NCBI RefSeq assembly: GCF_049243985.1
Contig: NC_135383.1
Coordinates: 30,414,442 to 30,478,441 of the forward strand
DNA length: 64,000 bases
From: Paroedura picta
Taxonomy: Eukaryota > Chordata > Lepidosauria > Squamata > Gekkonidae
Direction: 5' to 3'
Of this stretch, positions 55,361 through 64,000 are shown in pieces. Every line of letters starts with the position of its first letter. Positions within the stretch are counted from its first letter, which is position 1. The notes below the pieces were generated by a model. It did no database searches. It was not told where the DNA came from and was given only the letters and a program-made list of their open reading frames with translations. A program made the translations under genes and the position numbers.

Positions 55361-55668
55361 TCTTTATGTCCCTGATTTATGACACTTTCTTCTAAAAATC
55401 CCCAAATGTCAGGGAGCCATATTAACTGCAGCAGTGATAGTCCTGACCTAAACACAGTCTGAATATTTCAATCTGTCAAGCTTTCTTTTAAGAATAGGGT
55501 GATTCTTCCTCCCTCTATGGAAATTCCTTTGACAGTGAGGCTCCAACGTTTGCCTTTCTAGGTGTGACTCAGGGGTCATTTCCTGACCACTGCAAATAGC
55601 TCATTGTGGGAATCATCAGGGTGCAGGAATGGTTCAAGTTTCCCCAGTCTATTGCTGCTGACTTCTTT

Positions 55669-57657
55669 TTATTTCTGAAAAATGAACTGGTCGATGAACT
55701 CATTCTGGTCCACTTCTGTTTTGCAAAGAGCTTCATATTCCACACGATACCTATGGGTAGGAGAGTTAATGATTAGCAGGTTGCATTGGAAGACAGACAC
55801 TTGAATTAACTGCAGAAGGAGCCTCTTATGTATTTCAGGGTGTAAAAGGCAATTAAACAACATTCATCAGTTGCTATCAGCTGTGCTGCTTAAGGAGAAC
55901 TGCTATATTGGGGGGCAGCAGAGCCCTTTGTGGAGACTGCCTTAGTGTCACTGCTTGGCCACTCTTGAAGGGGGCACACTGGTTACGAAGAAGAGCTGTT
56001 TTTTATTCCCGCTTTTCATTCCCCAAAGGAGTCCTGAAAGGACTTACAATCACCTTGGGGCTCAGAGCTCTGACAGAACTGTGACCAACCCAAGGACACC
56101 CAACTGGCTGGATGTTGGGGAGGGGAATCAAGCCTGGATGTCCAGATTAGAGGTCTCCACTCTTCACCCCGCCCGCGCCTATGAGGCCTCTTTGGATTCT
56201 TGATGCGCTGTTCCAATTCCCTGCTTGCTCCCTCAAAGTGTGACAGGGCACCGAAGTGTGGCTGCCACGTGAGAGCCACTCCTTGCAGGCCAGGACTGGA
56301 GGGTCAGGGGCTGAGTGTGGCTGTGCTGGGGGGGGGGGAATGGTTGGAACTGAGCCTGAGGACTCCCTCCCCCGCCCTCGAACCCCTCCGCACCTTTCCA
56401 GTTGGGTTGTCTTCTCAGCTATTAGTGCCTGAAGCTGCTGCTGCTGAGCCTCTCTCTGCTTCGTGATTGATTTCAGCAGGTTTCGGGCCCCTATTGCCTG
56501 TGGAAAGGAGGGCGGGGGGGGGGGGGGGGCTTCTCAGGTTCAGCACATTTGTTCTTGTTTCTATTGTCCCAAGAATTAACGAGATCATTAGAACTCTCAC
56601 TAAATGAACAACACACAGCTTTCAATCTCCATATATATATACACATTCATAGTTGTGAAACAGACCCTTTCTAAAGACACTCTGTGCATCAGGGAAAGCA
56701 TGCTTTCAGAAGAGGCTGCCTCTGCTGGGGTGGGGTGGGGTGGGGTGTGGAGGGGCCGGCCTCAGCAGGAGGTCAAAGCACCCCCCACCAGCTTGGCATT
56801 TTGCTTATTTCACGTCTTCCTCAGCCTGCCATTGCATCCACACAATATGGCAGAAGAAGCCGCCACCTGAAGCTATTGGCAAGTACATACATGAAGAACT
56901 GCAGGGTAGAGGGGGGAATGTTGAACATGGACCTGGATTGTCAGAACTACTCCTGCTTGTCGGGCATCTTGCTGGCGGCCTTTGCGCCAGTCACGTGCAT
57001 TCCCTCTAACCTACCTCGCAGGGACAAAGGAAGGGGGAACCGCTCTGAATGCCTTTGGGATGACAGTTCACGAGATAAGCAAATGCCCAGTCATATGAGG
57101 AATCTTGTTAACTGTCAAGAGCTTCTTGGCTGAGGAAGCGACTCTGCGCTGCGGCCTCTTCTGTGTGCCTCTTTCTCCAAGGCGGCTGAGGAGAACCCGC
57201 GGACCGATCCAGCTTTGGCTCCTGGGACCGGGTCAGGTTCCCCCTGCGGAGGCTGCAGGCCGCTTACCTTGATCTTCTCGCTTTCCGCTGCTTTGGCTTG
57301 CTGATCCACCAGCTCCATGAAGTTGCCCACCGTTTTCTTAAATTCGGCGATTTCTGCAAAAGAGGCCACAGTCAGCGGGCGCTTCGGGGCAGCCCCCCCG
57401 CGGGGCCCGGCTCCTCCTCGCGCGGGGGGGCAGAGCACGGGGCGGCCCCGCGGGGACGGGGGGGGGCGGCGGGGGGCGGCGGGAGAACCCCTCCCCCTCC
57501 CCCTCCCCCCCCCCCCGGGGCACTGACTGTCCACGAAGGCCTGGCACTCGTCGCGCAGCTCGGCCGTCTGCTGCGCCACCTCGGGGTCCACCACGCGCAG
57601 CTTGTTCAGCTCGTCGAAGTGGAGGCCGGCCGCCCCCAGCGCCCCCGCCCCCGCCAT
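55669..57657 (-). CDS. IFT20: IFT20, intraflagellar transport protein 20, complete four-exon gene
   Basis: IFT20 is the small coiled-coil IFT-B subunit that also resides at the Golgi (through GMAP210) and carries membrane cargo to the cilium; it pairs with IFT54. Coding exons on minus: 57657-57528 (donor GTCAGT), 57353-57268 (acceptor GCAG, donor GTAAGC), 56497-56394 (acceptor CACAG, donor GTGCGG) and 55750-55669 (acceptor ATAG, stop TAA). Phases 1, 0 and 2 join without error to give 133 residues (human 132). Recognisable segments are [39 protein letters not shown], and [20 protein letters not shown] at the C-terminus. Heptad-rich sequence from about residue 75 is the coiled coil. The first ATG at 57657 was chosen because no in-frame ATG lies just upstream. 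The N-terminal eight residues (MAGAGALG) differ from mammalian MAKDILGE. A likely poly(A) signal on minus is at 55355-55360. Confidence 0.96.
55980..56190 (-). mobile_element. Old SINE, antisense, in IFT20 intron 3
   Basis: AAAGGAGTCCTGAAAGGACTTACAA-like and CCCAACTGGCTGGATGTTGG, GGGGAATCAAGCCTGGATGT fit an aged family B SINE in reverse. Confidence 0.5.
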
Positions 57658-58260
57658 CGGGAGGACACCGGCGCCCCCCACCCCCCCGCCGCCCGCGCCC
57701 TACAGCCGCCCCGCCGCCGCTTTCCTCCGCGCTGCCACGGCGACAGCCCGCCCCGCCCCCGGCTCCGCCCCCGGCCCCGCCCCCGCGCGCTTTGCCCTGC
57801 GGGAGTTGTAGTTGGGGCGCGGCCGAGTCCACGTGCGGAAGCGGCGCTCCAGCCGGCGCCTGCGCTTCAGGGCCGTGGATTCCGCGGTCTCCCGCCTGCG
57901 GTTGCCAGGCAACCCCCGGAAAAGCCCCCGGAAACCGCTCCTCCGCGGCGCGCGACATCCGGCCCGCCCCCGGAGGCTCCGCAGGCCCCACAGGGAGGGC
58001 GCTCGGAGGAATGGCCGGCGGGCGGGGAGGGAGGGAGGGCGCCCCTGTCAGGCCCCGCGGCCGCAGCCGTCCTCGAGAGCCCCGCGGAGGCGAGCGGGAC
58101 AGGCCCGGGCGGCCCCGGCGGAGACGAGGAACGGCGACCCCCCCTCCCCCCCGTCCGAGAGAGGCCCGGGGCTTCCGGGGGCGGGGCTTGGCCGCGTGGG
58201 CCCTGCCCGATATGGCTGCTTTGTCGCCTCTCTGTGAGCCGAGGACGAGCCGATGCACGA
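57360..58260. promoter_or_regulatory. CpG island and IFT20 promoter with RFX X-box
   Basis: CpG-dense DNA surrounding and upstream of the IFT20 start. Sites seen: a perfect palindromic X-box GTTGCCAGGCAAC (57901-57913, about 245 bp upstream of the ATG); a ZNF143/SBS-like core ACTACAACTCCC on minus (57801-57812); an E-box CACGTG (57830-57835); and an ETS-like GGAAGCGG (57837). X-boxes bind RFX factors, which control ciliary genes, so this fits IFT20. A divergent transcript to the right is possible but unproven. Confidence 0.75.
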
Positions 58261-58479
58261 GACTGACATCTACGCCCACTACAGCCGCAGGGGAGGCGGA
58301 GCGGAGGGCAAAGCAGGGCAAGGGCAGACCCCACGAAGCCCCGAGCTGCCCTGCAGACGCAACCTGAGACCATCCCTGGAAGTGCCGCCAGGGTCTGGAG
58401 AGGCCGCTGGGAGCACCACGGGGGAGCTAGGACTGGAACGGCAGCCCCTAGGAGTACCAGGAGGGGTCTAGGTCTGGAA

Positions 58480-60235
58480 TGATCAGCCCAGGGTTGCCGC
58501 ACGTGCATGTTTGCGCCCCCGCCGGACACGCTCGCACAGCAAGTCCGTGCATGCGCATTTGCGCTGGGGCAGCCGCACATGCACAGTGCCCCAGGCCGCC
58601 CTTTCCCCCTACAGCCACAGCAGCCAGAAGGTTGCTGACCACTGTTCCAGATGTTTGCAGATCACTCTCTTTAATATCTGCTCCATTATCTTCACCACAA
58701 CAGAAGTCAGACTCACTGGTCTGTAGTTTCCTGGGTCATCCTTCCTACCTTTTGTGAAGATCGGAATAACATTTGCTCTCTTCCACTCCTCCGGGACATC
58801 TCCAGTCCTTAAAGAGGTCCCAAAGATGATGGACAAGGGCTATACAAGTTCTCTGGAAAGTTCTTTGAGTACTCTCGGGTGCATTTCATCCGGACCAGGG
58901 GATTTGAACTCATCCAGTGCAGCTAAATGCCTCTCAACAACCTCTCTGTGCATGTCAACCTGCCACCCAGATTTGCCAGCTGTTCTTTTAATAAGGATGT
59001 CGTTGAGTTAAATGGGGAACAGATAGAATCATAGAACCATAGAGTTGGAAGGGGCCATGCAGGCCATCTAGTCCAACCCCTTGCTCAACACAGGATCAGA
59101 CCAAAGCATCCAAGAAAAGTGTGTATCCAACCTTTGCTTGAAGACTGCCAGTGAGGGGGAGCTCACCACCTCCTTAGGCAGCCTATTCCACTGCTGAACT
59201 ACTCTGACTGAAATTTTTTCCTGATATCTAGCCTATATCATTGTAGTTTAAACCCATTACTGCGCGTCCTCTCCTCTGCACACAGTACTCCAGGTGTGGT
59301 CTGACCAGTGCTGTATACAATGGGACTATGACATCTTGTGGATTTTGATGTGATGCCTCTGTTGATACAGCCCAAAATGGCATTTGCCTTTTTTACTGCT
59401 GCATCACACTGCCTGCTCATGGTTAGCTTACAATCCACAAGTACCCCAAGGTCTCGTTCACACACAGTGTTACCTAGAAGCGTATCCCCCATCCAGTAGG
59501 CTTGCTTTTCATTTTTCTGACCCAGATGTAGAACTTTACACTTGTTCTCATTTGCCCATTTTGCCCATCATGGGGAACCTTATCAAAAGCTTTACTAAAA
59601 TCCAAGTAAACGACATCAACCGAATTTCCACGATCCAGCAAACCTGTTACTTGGTCAAAAAAGGAAACCAGGTTGGTCTGGCAGGACCTGTTGGAGACAA
59701 ATCCATGCTGACTTCCTTGGATCACCAAATTGTCCTCCAGATGTTTGCAGATCGCTCCCTTTAATATTTGCTCCATTATCTTCCCCACAACAGTCCTTAA
59801 AGAGGTTCCGAAGATGATGGACAAGGGCTGTGCAAGTTCTCTGGAAAGTTCTTTGAGTACTCTCAGGTGCATTTCATCTGGCCCGGGGGATCTGAACTCA
59901 TCCAGTGCAGCTAAATGCCTCTCAACAACCTCTCTATCCATGTTAACCTGCCAACCAGACCCTGTCCTTTGGCTACTGCCATCTCTAGCTGTGCCTAAAC
60001 CCTTTGACCTGTGGGAAAAAACAGATGTAAAATAGGCTTTTCTGCTTTCTCTGCATCCTCCGTTAGAGTTTGTCCATCTGCACCCAACAGTGGGCCTATT
60101 GCCTCCTTTACTCTCCAGTTCTGACCAAGTCTTGAGACCACTATCCTTCTGGTTGACTCTGTTTACCCAGTCACTGTGAGGACAGTTGAAGTCTCCCTGC
60201 ATAGAATATCATGGCCCCTCATTTCTGGAGGAGCT
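58480..60235 (-). mobile_element. CR1 LINE pieces, antisense, with a hAT remnant at left
   Basis: A hAT-like end (GAAGGTTGCTGACCACTG, about 58627-58645) is followed by CR1 on minus: IIFGTSLRTGDVPEEWKRAN (58609-58836), a 3' terminus at 59024 (AGAATCATAGAACCATAGAG), and 59474-60202 encoding EFRSPGPDEMHLRVLKELSR, QHGFVSNRSCQTNLVSFFDQ and VVYLDFSKAFDKVPHDG. The region holds at least two CR1 copies, since the same RT segment occurs twice. Confidence 0.85.
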
Positions 60236-60474
60236 GCTGACACAGGTTTGAAGATGTTGGTGTGCCACTGAAGCCAGGTGGTTGGGGAGTCTACTGGATT
60301 AGACATGCTTGGAATAAACCTAGTCCCAGTGGTCCCGCGACCCTCTGAGATATTTGCTTTGGACTGGGCCAGTAGCTGCATAGATCCTGGAGGTGATGGT
60401 GGACAGGAAGGCCAGCTCCGCTCATCCATGGACTGCTTGCTTGCTCAGAGGACTGATCTGGCTTGCTGTTGTCG

Positions 60475-60475
<1 letters not shown>

Positions 60476-60507
<32 letters not shown>
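60476..60507 (+). repeat. (CA)n microsatellite
   Basis: About 16 CA units, at the left edge of the second CpG island. Confidence 0.95.
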
Positions 60508-60510
<3 letters not shown>

Positions 60511-60599
60511 ACACGTGCTGGAGTAGCGCAAAGAAGCGGGAGTCTGGCGGCATCGGCGAGTGCTCCTCTCAATGTTCTGCCGCAGCCCTGGTCTCGACA

Positions 60600-61950
60600 G
60601 GCTTCGTGTCGCCTCGTTCGTGCTTTTCATCCATTCACTCCTCCTCCCCGCCTCGGCTGTCGCAGGGCTGCCGTGCTGCAGGGGCGCCTCCCGGAGGGCC
60701 TGTCCGCTGCGGGCCTCCCCCGGCTCCCCCGGGGCGCGGGCGGCAGGAGGGCCGCCTTGGGAGGCGCAGCACTCGAGCACGGATATTCCGGAATAATTCC
60801 AGGATTTGCGATCTAAACACTGATGTTGCGGATAACAACAACAACAACAATAACGTCTCCTCGAAGCGCTTCGCTCCTGGCCGAGGCTGGTTGGACGCGG
60901 CGCTGGGCAGGGCCCGTTGCATGCTGGGACTCGTAGGCGGACGCCCGCCCCGCCCCTCCCCCCCGGCCGGATCTGGAGCGCCTGGGCGTGGCCGCCGAGC
61001 GAGCGACTGGCCGAGCGAGCGAGCGAGCGACTGGGCCTGCCGCCTGGCGAGTACCGGGGGGGGGGGCGCGGGAAGGGGGGGGCAGGCCGAAGCGCTCCGG
61101 CTCAGCGGGGCCGCCTAGCGCTGCCCCGTGGAATGCCTGCCTGCCTGCCTGCCTGTCTGCTGCCGAGGCAGGAGCGAGCGCCCTGGGGCGCGGGGCGGGA
61201 AGGCGGCGCCGGGGGGCTCGGGGGCCGGGGGGGGCCGCGTCCTGTCCCGCCCGCCGCGCCCCGCCGCCCCTTTCCTGCCGCCCGCCCTTGGCGAGGCCTC
61301 TGGGTCCCGCGGGGTCCCTCCCACCGGGCGGCCCAAGTTGCCGGGGCGGCCCTCCGTGTCCCGCGGCGCCTGGCTGGGTCTCAGCGGCCTGCGGGGCCGA
61401 TGCAGCGGGGCCGGGTTCCCCTCGGGCGGCCGGGAGCAACTGTGGGGCCCGCCTCCTGCGGGGGAGGCCTGCGAGCGGGGCCCTTGGCGCTCCCCTCCGT
61501 CCCCGGCCGCCCTCTGGGCAGGGCCCCGCTCGAAGCGCGCCGCCCGGGCGAGGGGCTCCCCGGAGGGCCGAGGTCAGCGGCTGGCTGGCGGGCGACCCCC
61601 CCCCCCCGGGAAGCGGCGCGGAGGCTGCGGCTCCTTCGGGCGATGCCGGGGGGGGGGAGGGGGCGGGGGGGGCGTCCTCTGCCCGCTGGGGAAGGGGCCA
61701 GGCGGGCGCCCCCCCCAACCCAACCCTTAGACGCCCCTCGGCCGCCCGGCCCCTTCAGAGCCGCCTGCCCGGAGGCCCCTTCGCTCCCCCGGCGGCCTTT
61801 GCCGTGCGGCCCGCTGAGCCCCGGGGCCCAGCTGGGCTTGTCCCCCGTTTCAGGAGGCCGGTGGGCGCCGCCTCTCCCGCGGCAGCCTTGGGTCCGCCGG
61901 GTCCTCTCGCATTAGCGGCTTGCAGGGGAGCGCCGGGTTCGACTAAGGGA
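60600..61950. promoter_or_regulatory. Second CpG island, promoter of an unidentified gene
   Basis: About 1.3 kb of extremely GC- and CpG-rich sequence. It contains a ZNF143-type motif (GCATGCTGGGACTCGTAG, 60919-60936) and a (GCGA)n run near 61000-61030. Long open frames cross it on both strands, but these follow from the GC content and match nothing I recognise. In mammals TNFAIP1 follows IFT20 on the plus strand, so this could be its non-coding first exon; no TNFAIP1 coding sequence is seen in the window. Confidence 0.5.
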
Positions 61951-61999
61951 TGGCGGGACCTGGCTAGAATTCTCGGTGTCGCTGGGGAGGGCGGGGGCT

Positions 62000-62295
62000 G
62001 CAGGGGCAGGGCCAATCAGGGGGCAGCCGGGTCGCTGTCTGCGCCCTCATTGGCCCTATTCCAAGTTGGACAGCCGACGCCTTTCACCCCCCAGGCTGTG
62101 TCACAAATGTATAGAGGAACAACAATGGAGAAGGATCTTGACCGCGGAGGAAGACCCAGTAGGGTCGAAACGCCTTTGGTCTATTTGTGCGCAGTTAGAT
62201 CTGTATTGCTTTTTAATATGGTTTTGACTTTTTAAACCTATTTATAGGTTTAAAATGTTGGTGCACTTTAATAAACAATTGTTTAAATTTTATAT
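62000..62295 (+). mobile_element. Short retroelement copy with hammerhead-like 3' motif
   Basis: Shares GGGCCAATCAGGGGGCAGCC, TTCCAAGTTGGACAGC and TATAGAGGAACAACAATGGA with the copies at 35555 and 41995. It then has CGGAGGAAGACCC, loop AGTA, GGGTCGAAAC (62145-62171), and an AT-rich tail. The GACCC/GGGTC stem plus GAAAC resembles a hammerhead core as carried by Penelope-like elements; the first core block departs from CTGANGA. Confidence 0.45.
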
Positions 62296-64000
62296 TGTTT
62301 TATAGCTCCACTTTTGCGTTTCTGAATACTCTGTTTGGGTCATGAAGCCAGTAAGGGTTCTGAATAACTGAATATTAGGCAGTCTTATTAAGTGCATTTC
62401 TCGTCCTGCCCTTCTGCCAAGGCATGCAGGGTTCTCCCTTCCCTCTTGTGAGGGGAGGTCAAGGCTCCAGAGCACGGGGGAATTGGAACATGGCTCTCTC
62501 AGACTCTAGTCTCAGCCTCTACCATTACACTACTCTGGCTAATTGATTTAAAAACACAAATGAGAACCAAAAAAATGGAGGGATAAAAATGTGTAAAAGT
62601 ATGGTAAATATACAATTTATTTATCAGAGCTCAAGGTAATTTAAAAACATTTAATTCTTTAAAAAACATAAGGAGGTCACACACGTCTCCATCTAACGCA
62701 GGGGTTCCCAAAGGGGGCGGGAGGGGGGCTGCTGCACTGGGGCTCTTTCTGCTGCAGCCGCATTTCCTGCAAAGCGTGATCCTCTTTCCCCCCGTCAGCC
62801 ACAGGAGGAATGTCAGCTCGCAATCCCCAAGCGAGGCCAGGCCCTGCGTCATCCTTCTCATGAGGCCCAGCCCAAATGACGCACACAGCGGGCAGGCCCT
62901 CGAGCCCGAAAGATTGTATGACGGCTTTCTGTCATTTTGTTTGGTCCTAATAAAAGCTATTAAGCGCAGTTAGTGAAGACACTGGATTGAGATCACTTGC
63001 TCTTGAGTCATCAGTAAAGCCACCGTGTAACAAAAGAAAATGTGCTTCAAGTTCTTCTGAGTCAGATTTGCTTCAGCCTGATAGAAAGCAAGCAGGAATT
63101 CCAAGTGCTACCAAGGAGTGGAACACTGGAAGTGAGGCGCTTCCGTCTCTTCCCTGGAAGGGAATTAAATGCTGACGAAAGAGGTGCCTTGGCCACCCTC
63201 TCTCGTCTAGAAATAGGGCATCATGCATTTTCAGTGTCTTTTGCTTCCCGCCCCTAAAAAGAAGAGTTCCGTGGCACCTTAAGAACCACCAAATGTATTC
63301 CAGTGTGAGTCAGAATTCCCTTCCACAGGTGCACTGAAGTTCTAAATCCCTCCAGCCAGTTTATATAAATTGCGGAAAGGCAGGAGGGAGAGAATGACCT
63401 TCTTCTGGTGCTTCAACGGAAGTGAGCTCTGACAAGGGTGGCCAGAGCAGGAGGCCCCAAGCCGGCCGGCCCCGGGGCCCTGTCACCCTTTGGGAGGGCA
63501 GGCAGGGAAGCGCCTGCCTCTCCAGTGGCAGGGGTGAACCTGGAAGGTGCGTTGCCGTGTCAGGGGACTGCTGCAGGCAGTGACGTCGTGCTGCCAGAGG
63601 GACAGCAATGTCCATTTCCCTCCCCTGCCTCTCACCAATTCCTCGTGACCCCAGCTGTGACTCCCCCAGCTTATGCCGCAGTAAGCGTGGCGATAGACTC
63701 ACACAGCTTTCCACTTGGCTTTTCTCTTATACATTGACATGAAGTGAGGGAAGTACATGCTGTATTGTGACACTAAAAATAATACAAGTGTGAACATTTA
63801 CGTGTGTGATTAATTTGTTTTTACTCAAGTAGTTAAAGTATTTGCTTAGGGAATATTTGGGGTGTCACTTTTGTTTAGTGAAAATAAGCATGCTAGATCA
63901 GGTGACCTTCTGTTTAAGGCGCTGGGAAATATTCCAGCTTAAAACCCACAGATCTGCCTGGAACTCCCTGTCTGGCAACTGTGGGGAGCTGGGGATGGCC
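62296..64000. other. Unassigned DNA at right edge
   Basis: An aged SINE-like stretch on minus lies at about 62395-62540. A piece resembling the palindromic MITE family (GTGGCACCTTAAGAACCACC) lies near 63270. No exon is recognised; this may be the first intron of the next gene. Confidence 0.35.

Noticed and set aside
58200-58300. TNFAIP1 coding start near 58212 (ATGGCTGCTTTGTCGCC)
   Set aside because: The translation does not resemble the TNFAIP1 N-terminus and has no BTB-domain continuation.
57338-58580. Long open frames around the IFT20 promoter on both strands
   Set aside because: GC-driven shadows of IFT20 exon 1 and its CpG island; the real exons are defined by splice sites and homology.
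60813-62235. Long open frames (over 300-400 codons) on both strands in the 60.8-62.2 kb CpG island
   Set aside because: Composition-driven: Gly/Ala/Pro/Arg-rich in all frames, no recognised domain, no splice-supported continuation.

Overview
This is vertebrate genomic DNA, almost certainly from a squamate reptile (lizard or gecko type). Genes are spliced, CpG islands mark the promoters, and the repeats combine BovB/RTE, L2 and CR1 LINEs with tRNA-derived SINEs, hAT MITEs, Helitron-like elements and a Ty3/Gypsy fossil. The species is not identifiable from sequence alone.

Four host genes are supported, all by hand-checked splice sites with matching phases. (1) The last four coding exons of NLK (nemo-like kinase, + strand, 5890-25796) and its 3' UTR (to about 27.55 kb); its terminal 12.7-kb intron is packed with repeats. 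(2) TMEM97 (sigma-2 receptor, - strand, three exons, 47034 down to 38836). (3) An intron-containing NCBP2/CBP20-like cap-binding protein gene (+ strand, four exons, 47356-50342), head-to-head with TMEM97 across a 321-bp GC-rich promoter. (4) IFT20 (- strand, four exons, 57657 down to 55669), with a perfect RFX X-box upstream. A second CpG island (about 60.6-61.95 kb) may be the promoter of the next gene; TNFAIP1 is the candidate from remembered synteny, but no coding exon of it is visible.

Layout: 1-27.6 kb is the NLK 3' half with intronic BovB, CR1, L2, SINE, hAT and Helitron-like insertions, including an imperfect fold-back structure of about 3.9 kb (20.83-24.74 kb). 27.6-38.8 kb is intergenic and carries a broken Gypsy fossil (30.2-35.5 kb), a solo LTR with a clean 5-bp duplication (36.24-36.70 kb) and hAT remnants. 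38.8-47.0 kb is TMEM97 with large introns. 47.0-50.8 kb is the NCBP2-like gene. 50.8-55.6 kb is CR1-rich intergenic DNA. 55.3-58.3 kb is IFT20 and its promoter. 58.6-60.2 kb is antisense CR1. 60.5-64 kb is a CpG island followed by a repeat with a hammerhead-like 3' motif and unassigned sequence.

The NLK, TMEM97, IFT20 neighbourhood matches the mammalian 17q11.2 block as I remember it. The intron-bearing NCBP2 homologue between TMEM97 and IFT20 is the most unusual element, because human NCBP2 lies elsewhere (3q29). The genes do not form a pathway; what links them is compact head-to-head or closely spaced promoters in a repeat-rich setting.
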